The notes beneath the pieces were generated by a model. The model had not been told where the DNA came from. It worked only from the letters and a program-made list of their open reading frames with translations, and did no database searches. Both the position numbers and the translations under genes were made by a program. Source: JBHGAV01 sp041946685 (GTDB lineage: Bacteria > Acidobacteriota > Terriglobia > Bryobacterales > Bryobacteraceae). Taken from it: DNA of 64,000 bases. Below, one piece after another: positions 17,385 to 25,050 of this stretch. Numbering within the stretch: position 1 is the stretch's first letter; each line of letters opens with the position of its first letter. The DNA lies in the NCBI GenBank assembly GCA_041946685.1, contig JBHGAV010000016.1:7728-71727 (forward strand), given 5' to 3'.

Positions 17385-18914
17385 TCAATACAGTCTGATT
17401 GTCACCGCGTCGGGCAACGATGTGATCCCACTGCAAGCTGTGCTCGTTGTGTAATGATCCAGGTGGGTCACATCTCGGCAGCAGGCCGGGCAGCGATCCG
17501 TGACGGTCTTCACACCCACTCCGTGAACGTACACCTGGGTACCCGAAGAGTAGAGCTCCGACTGATAGCACGCCGCGACGGTTGAGTTACTCACTGGACC
17601 CAAAGTGCCGGTGATGGTTTGGTTTCTCCGGGCGGTCGGGTAGTCCCTGGGTGAACAGTATGCCTCACGCAGTACATCCCCGTAACTGATCGAATGGCCG
17701 CTACCGGTCCCGGAATCCTCATCCAAAACCCGGAAGATGAAATCGCTCTTCATGGTCGCTGCCGGGGTGGTGACGCAGGAGTTGTTGTAGACCCTAACGG
17801 CGCTTTGCGCGCCGGTACAACTGCTCTCGGCCGGCGAATTGTATCGGGTATGGTGGTACGTTCCCAGCACCTTGAAATGGTACGACCGCGTCCCCTCCGG
17901 AGCGCCCTCTACTGCCCATGTCGCCTTCACCTGCGTGAACTCGGCAACTGGCAGATTAGGGATGTCGAAACTGATGTAGTGGGTGCCGGCGGACTTGCTC
18001 CCCTGATAAACCGTGTGGGTCGTCCCGCCAAGCACCTGCACCGTCAAGGTTCCGGAGACTCCCACTGGAGCAAGCACCACGGTGATGCGATCGTCGGGAA
18101 TGCTCGCAGAGGTGACCTGAACTGTCGGTGGCGGCGCCGTCACGTTGAACGTGGCCGGCGCGGTGGTTCCGAACAGTGTGGTCACCGTCAGGTTCCGCGT
18201 CCCTGGAGTCGCGTTGGACGCGATGGTATAGGCGATGTTGATCTGGTAGGGGTCCTCAGGGTTCAGATAGGCGTAGGTGAAGGACACACCAGAAGGCGAG
18301 ATGCCGACGCCGCCGGAGGCCCCCCACCACGGCATCAAATCCGCTCCGTAAATCTCGATGTACCCCGAGGAACCTTGCATCGTCGAGCCAATCACGTTAA
18401 TGCCGCCCATCACAGGAGGATAGGCACGGCCCTCAAGCCAGGTGCTGGCTCCCAGATAATCCTCATAGTACTCCAACACGAAGTTCATCGTGGGGTAACC
18501 GTAGTCTGAGCCTTCTTCCGGCTGGGGCGCCGGCATCAAGCTGTAGCCGTACACATCCTCGTACCAGATCTCAGATTCGATGTATTCGTAGTAGTAGGCG
18601 CGAACGTAGTGGTCTGATTCCCCCAGGTACGTCGAGTACAGGGTCAGCGACAGAGTCCAGCCTGCGTTAGCGCAGCTGTCACCCACCGAACTGCCCGAGC
18701 GGATTATACTGCCGTTCCGGCGAAGCCAGCCATGCACCACCGCGTCGTAATACAGGGCTGAGGCATAATCCAACTCCGTGTAGGAATACGAGGAGACCTG
18801 GGTCGAAGTGAAAGCCAAAGTCGTCTGCCCGTAGACGTACGCCGCTCGAGCCCTTTCCGCGCTCATGACCAAGAAGCATATAAGGATGGCCGTCGCCGCC
18901 GCCAGGCGCCTCAT
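17385..18914 (-). CDS. Secreted multidomain protein with TIG-like and double-psi-barrel-like (3D-type) regions
   Basis: This 509-residue protein has a signal peptide (residues 1-~25). A Tyr-rich region to about 150 follows, then an Ig/TIG-like beta domain around 170-255 ending T-P-G-T-R-N-L-T-V-T-T-L-F-G-T, and another beta domain to about 350. The C-terminal ~100 residues contain G-T-Q-V-Y-V-H-G-V-G-V-K-T-V-T-D-R-C and H-L-D-H-Y. This resembles the 3D / RlpA-like double-psi beta-barrel found in cell-wall lytic enzymes, with extra Cys residues that may form disulfides. Wall or polysaccharide binding is plausible but unproven. It starts within the last 4 bases of the 185-residue gene. Confidence 0.65.
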   Translation of the reverse strand: MRRLAAATAILICFLVMSAERARAAYVYGQTTLAFTSTQVSSYSYTELDYASALYYDAVVHGWLRRNGSIIRSGSSVGDSCANAGWTLSLTLYSTYLGESDHYVRAYYYEYIESEIWYEDVYGYSLMPAPQPEEGSDYGYPTMNFVLEYYEDYLGASTWLEGRAYPPVMGGINVIGSTMQGSSGYIEIYGADLMPWWGASGGVGISPSGVSFTYAYLNPEDPYQINIAYTIASNATPGTRNLTVTTLFGTTAPATFNVTAPPPTVQVTSASIPDDRITVVLAPVGVSGTLTVQVLGGTTHTVYQGSKSAGTHYISFDIPNLPVAEFTQVKATWAVEGAPEGTRSYHFKVLGTYHHTRYNSPAESSCTGAQSAVRVYNNSCVTTPAATMKSDFIFRVLDEDSGTGSGHSISYGDVLREAYCSPRDYPTARRNQTITGTLGPVSNSTVAACYQSELYSSGTQVYVHGVGVKTVTDRCPACCRDVTHLDHYTTSTACSGITSLPDAVTIRLY

Positions 18915-19468
18915 TTTCCCGCACCCCCTTCCGCCCGAGACGGCAAGGAGCGGAACCCACTGGAATACCGGGCTTTGACAAAAGCATCGACCTTGCCGAA
19001 GGACTCAGCCCCCAGACTGGCTGCGAGCTCGTCAATGTGCCGCTGGGTGATCTCGTCGCGTTCCTGCTGCATCCTGGCCAGTTCCGGCGGCAGGGAGGGT
19101 AACTCTGCCCGTGAGGCCAGCTTTCCACCTGGCGTTCTCGCCCGGATCTTCTGTATCAACGCTTTGGCTTCCGCGTCTTTTTCCTGCAATTGTGCAACGC
19201 ATGATGCCGCGACAGTCCTGAGAGCGCGGGCCTCATTCTCTGACAGCCCGATCTTGCTCCTGTAATATGCGCGCAATTCCGACCCGCTGCGCCCTTGCGC
19301 TTCTTCCTGCGTGGCCGCAAGGTCCAAGTGAGCTATGTTGTGGAAGAAGGCGCGGTAGACGACGGCTGCCGGCGCCTCTTGCGCGCCACCCGCCGCGTGG
19401 CAAACGGCAACCGCAATCATGGTCACCAGGAGAACCCGCCAGCATGGCGCCATTGCTTGCCAAGTCAT
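18911..19468 (-). CDS. Exported helical protein of unknown function
   Basis: This 185-residue protein has an N-terminal signal (about residues 8-27, W-R-V-L-L-V-T-M-I-A-V-A-V). A Glu/Arg/Lys-rich, strongly helical mature chain follows, probably a coiled coil (A-A-S-C-V-A-Q-L-Q-E-K-D-A-E-A-K). There is no recognised domain. It is the first gene of the three-gene minus-strand group and overlaps the next start by 4 bases (ATGA), so translation is coupled. The Met at residue 6 is an alternative start. Confidence 0.6.
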   Translation of the reverse strand: MTWQAMAPCWRVLLVTMIAVAVCHAAGGAQEAPAAVVYRAFFHNIAHLDLAATQEEAQGRSGSELRAYYRSKIGLSENEARALRTVAASCVAQLQEKDAEAKALIQKIRARTPGGKLASRAELPSLPPELARMQQERDEITQRHIDELAASLGAESFGKVDAFVKARYSSGFRSLPSRAEGGAGK

Positions 19469-19498
19469 GGCCCCATGCTGCCACAGGATTGCGCTGCT

Positions 19499-19509
19499 CC
19501 CCCCCCCCC
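19499..19509. repeat. Run of 11 cytosines
   Basis: An uninterrupted C11 lies between the first gene of the accessory group and the ndk 3' end. Homopolymers of this length are slippage-prone and can also be assembly errors. It lies 31 bases upstream of the start of the 185-residue gene, so length changes could alter its expression. Confidence 0.8.
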
Positions 19510-19590
19510 GAAGATTCTGTAGTACTCCTCCTCCGAGGGATACAATTCCGGCTTGAACGGGTATTCCGCCGGCAGGGGCGCGGGCCGTCG

Positions 19591-20007
19591 CTACAGCAGA
19601 TCCGCTGAGCTGAAGAAGAAGCGTAACTCGACTTCCGCCGTGGCCGGGGCGTCGGAGCCGTGGATGGCGTTGCGCTCGATGTTGGCGGCGAACCGCTTGC
19701 GGATGGTGCCTTCGGCCGCGTTGGCCGGATTGGTCGCGCCCATCACCTCCCGGAGCTTGGCAATCGCGTCTTCGCGCTCCAGCGCGAGCACGATCACCGG
19801 GCCTTCGGTCATAAACGCCACCAGGCTTTCGTAAAACGGCTTGCCGCGGTGCACGGCGTAGAACTCCTGCGCCTGTTCCCGCCTCATGCGCAACATGCGG
19901 GCGCCGAGCAATTTGAAGCCCGCCGCCTCGATCATGGCCAGGATCTGGCCGGCGTGGCCCGCGGCCACTGCGTCTGGTTTAATGATGGAAAAAGTCCGTT
20001 CGATCAT
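19591..20007 (-). CDS. ndk: Nucleoside diphosphate kinase
   Basis: This 138-residue enzyme transfers the gamma phosphate between nucleoside di- and triphosphates through a phospho-His. The active site is N-A-I-H-G-S-D near residue 118, and the N-terminus E-R-T-F-S-I-I-K-P-D-A-V is canonical. It overlaps sucD by 4 bases, so it is the last gene of the sucC-sucD-ndk operon. Its last 60 bases are duplicated at 16391-16450. After the TAG the same frame stays open for about 40 more codons with protein-like composition (see findings). Confidence 0.97.
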   Translation of the reverse strand: MIERTFSIIKPDAVAAGHAGQILAMIEAAGFKLLGARMLRMRREQAQEFYAVHRGKPFYESLVAFMTEGPVIVLALEREDAIAKLREVMGATNPANAAEGTIRKRFAANIERNAIHGSDAPATAEVELRFFFSSADLL

Positions 20008-20876
20008 GTCTGTAGTGCTTGCTTTACCTTCTCGCCGATCTCGGCCGGGGTCATGCAGACGGTGATGCCGGCCTCGCGCATGGCCCGCATCTTGTCCTCG
20101 GCCTTGCCCGACCCGCCGGAAATGATCGCGCCCGCGTGTCCCATGCGCCTTCCCGGAGGAGCGGTCTGGCCGGCCACGAAACCGACAACCGGCTTTTTCA
20201 CGTGTTCGCGGATGTAGGCCGCAGCGGCCTCTTCCGCCGTGCCCCCGATCTCACCGATCATGACGATGGCATCCGTCTCGGGATCTTCATTGAACAGCTT
20301 CACGGCGTCGATGAAGTTGGTGCCGATGATGGGATCTCCACCGATCCCGATGCACGTGGATTGCCCGATGCCGAGCCGCGTCAGTTGATCCACCGCCTCG
20401 TAGGTCAGGGTGCCCGAGCGCGAAACGACTCCCACCCCGCCGGGCTTGTGGATGTGGCCCGGCATAATGCCGATCTTGCACTTGCCCGGCGAAATGATGC
20501 CGGGGCAGTTGGGGCCGATCAGGCGGGTGCGGCGCGACTTTAGGAACCTCCAGGCGTTCACCATGTCGAGCGCGGGAATCCCTTCCGTGATGCAAACAAC
20601 GACTTCGAGTCCCGCGTCGGCGGCCTCCATGATGGTGTCGGCGGCGAATGCCGGAGGCACGAAGATGGCCGAAGCGTTGGCGCCGGTAGCTTTCACGGCG
20701 TCGTAGACCGTGTTGAAGACGGGCAGGTCCAGGTGGGTCATCCCGCCCTTGCCGGGGACCACGCCGCCCACGATCTTGGTGCCGTAGGCGATGCACTGCT
20801 GGGCGTGGAAGGTGGCCTCGCGGCCCGTAAGACCCTGGATCAGGACACGCGTGTTTTCGTTCACCAGAATGCTCAT
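20004..20876 (-). CDS. sucD: Succinyl-CoA ligase, ADP/GDP-forming, subunit alpha
   Basis: This 290-residue CoA-binding subunit acts in the TCA cycle. It shows the N-terminal V-L-I-Q-G-L-T-G-R-E-A-T-F-H-A, G-V-V-P-G-K-G-G, the L-I-G-P-N-C-P-G-I-I segment, and the phospho-His motif G-H-A-G-A-I-I-S-G-G-S-G-K-A near residue 245. It partners with SucC encoded just upstream. The genes overlap by 4 bases at both ends (sucC/sucD and sucD/ndk). Confidence 0.98.
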   Translation of the reverse strand: MSILVNENTRVLIQGLTGREATFHAQQCIAYGTKIVGGVVPGKGGMTHLDLPVFNTVYDAVKATGANASAIFVPPAFAADTIMEAADAGLEVVVCITEGIPALDMVNAWRFLKSRRTRLIGPNCPGIISPGKCKIGIMPGHIHKPGGVGVVSRSGTLTYEAVDQLTRLGIGQSTCIGIGGDPIIGTNFIDAVKLFNEDPETDAIVMIGEIGGTAEEAAAAYIREHVKKPVVGFVAGQTAPPGRRMGHAGAIISGGSGKAEDKMRAMREAGITVCMTPAEIGEKVKQALQT

Positions 20877-22030
20877 CGCGCCAGCCCCACGACTTTCTCG
20901 GCGGCGTCCCGCATGCCGTCGGCCACGGTGAAGTTCAGTCCGGATTCGGCCAGGATTCTGCGGCCCTCTTCCACGTTGGTCCCCTCCATGCGCACCACGA
21001 TGGGAACCTGCACGTTCAACTGCTGCGCCGCGGCGACCACGCCCGTGGCCAGCACATCGCAGCGCAGGATGCCTCCAAAAATGTTGATGAGCACGGCCTT
21101 CACGTTCTTGTCGGAAAGCAGGATGCGAAAGGCGTTCTGAATCTGCTCGGCGCTGGCGCCCCCGCCCACATCGAGGAAATTGGCTGGACTGCCACCGGCG
21201 TACTTGATGATGTCCATGGTTGCCATGGCCAGCCCCGCGCCATTGACCATGCAGCCGACCGTGCCGTCGAGCTTGATGTAGTTCAACCCGAAACGCGAGG
21301 CGTCGACTTCAAGGGGATCCTCTTCGTTCAGGTCGCGAAACTCCAGAAGATCCTTGTGCCGGTAAAGGGCGTTGTCGTCCAGGTTGATCTTTGCATCCAG
21401 GGCGTAGACCTTGCCGTCTTTGGTAAGGATGAACGGGTTGATTTCGGCCAGGGAGGCGTCCACTCCCTCGTAAGCCTTCGCCAGCGCCATCATCGCGGAT
21501 GCCGCCGCCGGGGCGCTGGCGGGTGGAATGCCGATGCGATAGGCCAGCTTGCGGGCCTGATACGGAGCCAGGCCCGCCCCCGGCTCGATCGGTTCCTTGA
21601 TGATCTTCTCCGGGCTCTTGGCGGCGACTTCCTCGATGTCGACTCCGCCGGCAGCCGAAGCCATGAAGACAGTCTTACCCTGGGCGCGGTCAAGGACGAT
21701 GCCGAGGTACAACTCCCGCTCAATGGGCAGCGTTTCCTCGATGAGGACGCGCTGAACGATCCGCCCCTCCGGACCGGTCTGGTGGGTGACCAGCGTCATG
21801 CCGAGCATCTTCTTGGCGATGTCGGCTGCTTCCGCCGTGTTCCTGGCGACTTTGACGCCGCCGCCCTTGCCCCTGCCGCCGGCGTGGATCTGCGCCTTCA
21901 CGACCACGCTCCCGCCGATCCTCTTGGCGGCAGCGTCAGCTTCCTCGGGTGAGTAAGCCACCTCGCCCCGAGGTACGGGGACGCCGTAGCGCGCCAAAAT
22001 CCCTTTGGCTTGATACTCGTGGATTTTCAT
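20873..22030 (-). CDS. sucC: Succinyl-CoA ligase, ADP-forming, subunit beta
   Basis: This 385-residue subunit has an ATP-grasp nucleotide-binding domain, starting M-K-I-H-E-Y-Q-A-K-G-I-L and continuing V-V-K-A-Q-I-H-A-G-G-R-G-K-G-G-G-V-K. The C-terminal CoA-ligase domain contains F-L-D-V-G-G-G-A-S and I-N-I-F-G-G-I-L-R-C-D. It forms succinyl-CoA synthetase with SucD and generates ATP in the TCA cycle. It is the first gene of sucC-sucD-ndk, divergent from trpD across a 51-bp spacer that must hold both promoters. Confidence 0.98.
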   Translation of the reverse strand: MKIHEYQAKGILARYGVPVPRGEVAYSPEEADAAAKRIGGSVVVKAQIHAGGRGKGGGVKVARNTAEAADIAKKMLGMTLVTHQTGPEGRIVQRVLIEETLPIERELYLGIVLDRAQGKTVFMASAAGGVDIEEVAAKSPEKIIKEPIEPGAGLAPYQARKLAYRIGIPPASAPAAASAMMALAKAYEGVDASLAEINPFILTKDGKVYALDAKINLDDNALYRHKDLLEFRDLNEEDPLEVDASRFGLNYIKLDGTVGCMVNGAGLAMATMDIIKYAGGSPANFLDVGGGASAEQIQNAFRILLSDKNVKAVLINIFGGILRCDVLATGVVAAAQQLNVQVPIVVRMEGTNVEEGRRILAESGLNFTVADGMRDAAEKVVGLAR

Positions 22031-22081
22031 AGGATTATGCCTATGTTAGGATCTGAGAAAAGCTGAAACAGCCACTATAGC

Positions 22082-23116
22082 ATGACGCTCCTTCCCTTCC
22101 TCGAAGCTGTAATCGAAAGACGCAACCTTGATGCAAGCCAGGCCCGGGAGGCGATGCTGTGCATCCTCGAAGGGGCGGCCTCGGCCGCGCAGATCGCGTC
22201 ATTCCTGGTCGCGCTGCGTATGAAGGGGGAGACGGTTGAGGAAGTCACCGGCTTCGCGCGGGCCATGCGGGAGAAGGCTCAACGCGTCGATCCAGGCAAT
22301 GGGGGCGAACCACTGGTGGACACCTGCGGCACAGGGGGGGATGGCGCTGGAACGTTCAACATCTCCACGATCGCCGCCTTCGTGGTGGCGGGCGCGGGCG
22401 TGCGCGTGGCCAAGCACGGAAACCGTTCCATTTCCAGCCGCTGTGGGAGCGCAGACCTCATGGAGGCGCTCGGCGCCCGGGTGGCGCTTTCGCCGGACGA
22501 AATGGGCCGGTCGATTCGTGAAGTGGGGATCGGTTTCCTGTTCGCCCCTGCCATCCACACGGCGACTAAGCACGCGCAGCCTGCCCGCCTGGAGCTGAAG
22601 ACGCGGACCGTGTTCAATCTCCTGGGCCCGCTGACCAATCCCGCCGGTGCGAGCGCGCAGTTGGTGGGTGCGCCGAGCCCGGAGGCGGCGGCTCTGATGG
22701 CGGAGACCCTGGCCGCGCTGGGCCTCGGAGCGGGCTTCGTGGTTCACGGTTCGGACGGCCTGGATGAGATCACGACCACGGGTGTGACACTGGCCTTCGA
22801 GATCAGGAACGGAGCGGTCACGCGCCAGAATCTGACTCCGGAGGAGTTCGGTGTGCGGCGATGTACGATCGAGGACCTCCGCGGAGGAGACAGGGAAGCC
22901 AATCTCGGAATCGCCCTGTCCGTGCTTGGCGGCGCCAAGGGCCCGAAGCGTGATATCGTGCTGGTGAATGCCGCGGCCGCACTGGTGGCGGCCGGTCAAG
23001 CCCGCAGTTTCGCCGAAGGGATGGTTGTGGCTGCCGCGTCGATCGACTCGGGCGCGGCGTTGGGGAAAGCGTATCAGCTTGCGAGATTCACGCAACAGGC
23101 CAGACAGCCTACCTGA
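22082..23116 (+). CDS. trpD: Anthranilate phosphoribosyltransferase
   Basis: This 344-residue enzyme is the second in tryptophan synthesis, joining anthranilate to PRPP. The PRPP loop D-T-C-G-T-G-G-D-G (about residue 80) and the K-H-G-N-R-S-I-S-S-R-C-G-S-A-D segment (about 110) are intact, and so is the anthranilate region V-F-N-L-L-G-P-L-T-N-P. No other trp gene lies nearby, so trpD stands alone. The leader between it and sucC is too short for an attenuator. Its last 8 bases overlap the convergent methyltransferase gene. Confidence 0.97.
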   Translation: MTLLPFLEAVIERRNLDASQAREAMLCILEGAASAAQIASFLVALRMKGETVEEVTGFARAMREKAQRVDPGNGGEPLVDTCGTGGDGAGTFNISTIAAFVVAGAGVRVAKHGNRSISSRCGSADLMEALGARVALSPDEMGRSIREVGIGFLFAPAIHTATKHAQPARLELKTRTVFNLLGPLTNPAGASAQLVGAPSPEAAALMAETLAALGLGAGFVVHGSDGLDEITTTGVTLAFEIRNGAVTRQNLTPEEFGVRRCTIEDLRGGDREANLGIALSVLGGAKGPKRDIVLVNAAAALVAAGQARSFAEGMVVAAASIDSGAALGKAYQLARFTQQARQPT

Positions 23117-23663
23117 GCGCCTTCCAGAAGAGCGCCGCCGCGCCGGCAAGGAAGCCGGCCAGGGCCTGGTACTCCCGGTTGTGCCGGTAGAGGCGCCAGT
23201 CGAATCTCTCCACCCCAGGCAAACGGCGGCCGCGGGGCAGGAGCATTGGCACCCGCGCGGCATACTCGTCAAAATCCGCGAATAGCTGGCGAAGGTACTG
23301 CTCTTCCAGTTCGATCGCCGGCAGGTAAACGAGCAGAAAAAACACCCCGAAAAGGACGGCCAGCGAGACCCGCTGCGACGCAACCACCAGACCGGCTGCC
23401 GTGAGCAGTGTCCCCACGTACAGAGGATTTCTGATCCAGGCGTAAGGCCCGCTCGTCGTGAGCCGTTGGTTCTTCGCCAGGTGTCCCGCCGCCCAACCCC
23501 GCAGCCAAAGGCCCAGCACCGACACCGGGAGGCCGTAAGCAAGCGACGACGCCGTGGGCCGGGAGAGCCACAGGAAGGCCGCCACCAGCAGGAAGCCGCC
23601 CGGCACGCGCAGCCGGGCGACCAGATCGGCGTAGGGCTTCGGAAACCAGTGGCGGCGGGTCAT
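23109..23663 (-). CDS. Isoprenylcysteine carboxyl methyltransferase-like membrane protein
   Basis: This 184-residue protein has about four hydrophobic segments and the ICMT/PEMT signature T-S-G-P-Y-A-W-I-R-N-P-L-Y-V-G near residue 75. I-E-L-E-E-Q-Y-L follows near residue 118, as the E-E pair of this family. Bacterial members methylate small or lipid substrates that are seldom known. It starts in the last 4 bases of the heptosyltransferase gene, so it sits at the end of the LPS-core operon and may modify an envelope lipid. Confidence 0.82.
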   Translation of the reverse strand: MTRRHWFPKPYADLVARLRVPGGFLLVAAFLWLSRPTASSLAYGLPVSVLGLWLRGWAAGHLAKNQRLTTSGPYAWIRNPLYVGTLLTAAGLVVASQRVSLAVLFGVFFLLVYLPAIELEEQYLRQLFADFDEYAARVPMLLPRGRRLPGVERFDWRLYRHNREYQALAGFLAGAAALFWKALR

Positions 23664-24667
23664 GCGGTGGAGTTGGCGCGCCGGCCCCGGCCGGCGATCA
23701 TGCTCTGTAGGATCTCGAACACCTGTTCGGGCGGAATTGCACGCATGGCGGGGTCGATTTCCAGGCTTCGCTTGTAACTGGTGACTGCGTGGTCCTCGCG
23801 CAAGACCACAAACGATTCTCCGTACGGGCCGTTCCGGGCCGGATCGGTGGGCCCGTAGATAGCCACTCCCGGCTTGCCGAGGGCGGCGGCCAGGTGCGTC
23901 GGCCCGCTGTCGATTCCCACCACCGCGCGCGCCCGGCGCGTGGCGTGGATGAGCCCCGGGACGCCGGACACGTGGGCCACAGCATCCGCGACGCCGGCAA
24001 GCAAGTCCGCCGCCTGCGGGGGTCCGTTCAGAACCAGCGGTACACCCAACCTCGATCGCAAGAGCCTAGCTACGAACGAGTAGTGCTCGAGCGGCCACTG
24101 CTTCCCGGGCCAGCCCGCCAGGGGGCTGGCGAGCACGAAGTCGCCTTCCGGCAACTTTCCTTCCGGAGCACCCTCGGGCAGCGGGAAGGCGGAGAGGATT
24201 GCGGACGCCCCCGCCGCAGCGGCCAGTTCCAGGTTGCGGTCCACCACGTGCGCCGACTGCGCCCGGACCCGGTTGGAGTAGAACAGCGCAGCCAGGCGCT
24301 CCCTCACCTGAGACTGATGGAACCCGTAAATGCGCTCCGGTCGGGCTGCCGAGGCGACCAGGGCGGACTTAAGCAGCCCTTGGAAGTCCACGGCGAACTG
24401 GTACCGGCGTGAGCGAAGCTGCCGCCAAGCGCTCTTGAGCCCCGAGAGAGCCCGGCGGTCAAAAGGAATGATCTCGTCAACAAAGGGATTGCCTTCCAGA
24501 AGACCCGCCCACTTGGGATCGATCACCCAGCAGACACAAGAGCCCGGCAGACTGTGCTTCAGGGTGGCGACGGCGGGCAGCGCGTGAATCACGTCGCCCA
24601 TGGAACCCATCCGGACGACGAGTACGCCCGGTGCGCCGCTAGACTGCGTTCTGCCTGCTCTGTACAT
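23660..24667 (-). CDS. waaC: Lipopolysaccharide heptosyltransferase I-like, GT9
   Basis: This 335-residue GT9 enzyme has V-L-V-V-R-M-G-S-M-G-D-V-I-H-A-L-P-A (N-terminal acceptor domain) and V-G-I-D-S-G-P-T-H-L-A-A-A-L-G-K-P near residue 255 (ADP-heptose site). The G-S-M-G-D-V-I-H-A-L-P pattern and the position next to a waaF-like gene favour WaaC, which adds the first heptose to Kdo of LPS. The Met at residue 20 is an alternative start and would remove the 29-base overlap with the HldE-like gene, leaving a gap. Confidence 0.85.
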   Translation of the reverse strand: MYRAGRTQSSGAPGVLVVRMGSMGDVIHALPAVATLKHSLPGSCVCWVIDPKWAGLLEGNPFVDEIIPFDRRALSGLKSAWRQLRSRRYQFAVDFQGLLKSALVASAARPERIYGFHQSQVRERLAALFYSNRVRAQSAHVVDRNLELAAAAGASAILSAFPLPEGAPEGKLPEGDFVLASPLAGWPGKQWPLEHYSFVARLLRSRLGVPLVLNGPPQAADLLAGVADAVAHVSGVPGLIHATRRARAVVGIDSGPTHLAAALGKPGVAIYGPTDPARNGPYGESFVVLREDHAVTSYKRSLEIDPAMRAIPPEQVFEILQSMIAGRGRRANSTA

Positions 24668-25031
24668 GCTGGATCAGATCCTGGGCAATTCTCCGGTCAT
24701 CAGCTTCGGCGTTTACAGCTTCCGCCGGAGCAAGCCCGGCGAGCAGCTCCTCGACGGGCGTGTCCCCCGGAAGCACCACGTAATCCACGGAGGCTAGCGC
24801 AGCCACCAGCTCTGCGCGCGCCCTGGCAGCCAGAATGGGCCGCCCGGGATCGGTCAGGAGCACCATCATGGCCGCGGCACCGTCCGAGAGGCCCGAGATC
24901 CTCCGGGCGTGGGCCGCGAGCACGGGATCAAAGTGGCCGACGACCACCTTCAGCCGCCCGGCTTCAGACCGCAGCCGCCGCGCCACCTCCAGCGCGCCGG
25001 CAGGGTCCAGGATTTTGGTTCGTGTATCCAA
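24639..25031 (-). CDS. Degenerate HldE/RfaE-like nucleotidyltransferase domain protein
   Basis: This 130-residue protein aligns by eye with the second half of the heptose-phosphate adenylyltransferase at 26153. V-G-H-F-D-P-V-L-A-A-H corresponds to N-G-C-Y-D-I-L-H-P-G-H, and the G-R-P and A-L-A-S-V-D-Y-V-V-L-P-G-D-T-P-V-E-E-L blocks correspond too. The catalytic H-x-G-H motif is changed to L-A-A-H, losing the first His and the Gly. It is therefore probably inactive as an adenylyltransferase and may have a regulatory or binding role. It lies between waaF (20-bp gap) and waaC (29-bp overlap) in one operon. It could also be a slowly decaying paralogue. Confidence 0.65.
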   Translation of the reverse strand: MDTRTKILDPAGALEVARRLRSEAGRLKVVVGHFDPVLAAHARRISGLSDGAAAMMVLLTDPGRPILAARARAELVAALASVDYVVLPGDTPVEELLAGLAPAEAVNAEADDRRIAQDLIQHVQSRQNAV

Positions 25032-25050
25032 GCGGCCGCCCCGTAACCCT

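Noticed and set aside
22031..22081. A trp leader peptide before trpD
   Set aside because: The spacer is only 51 bp, has no Trp-rich ORF and no terminator hairpin.
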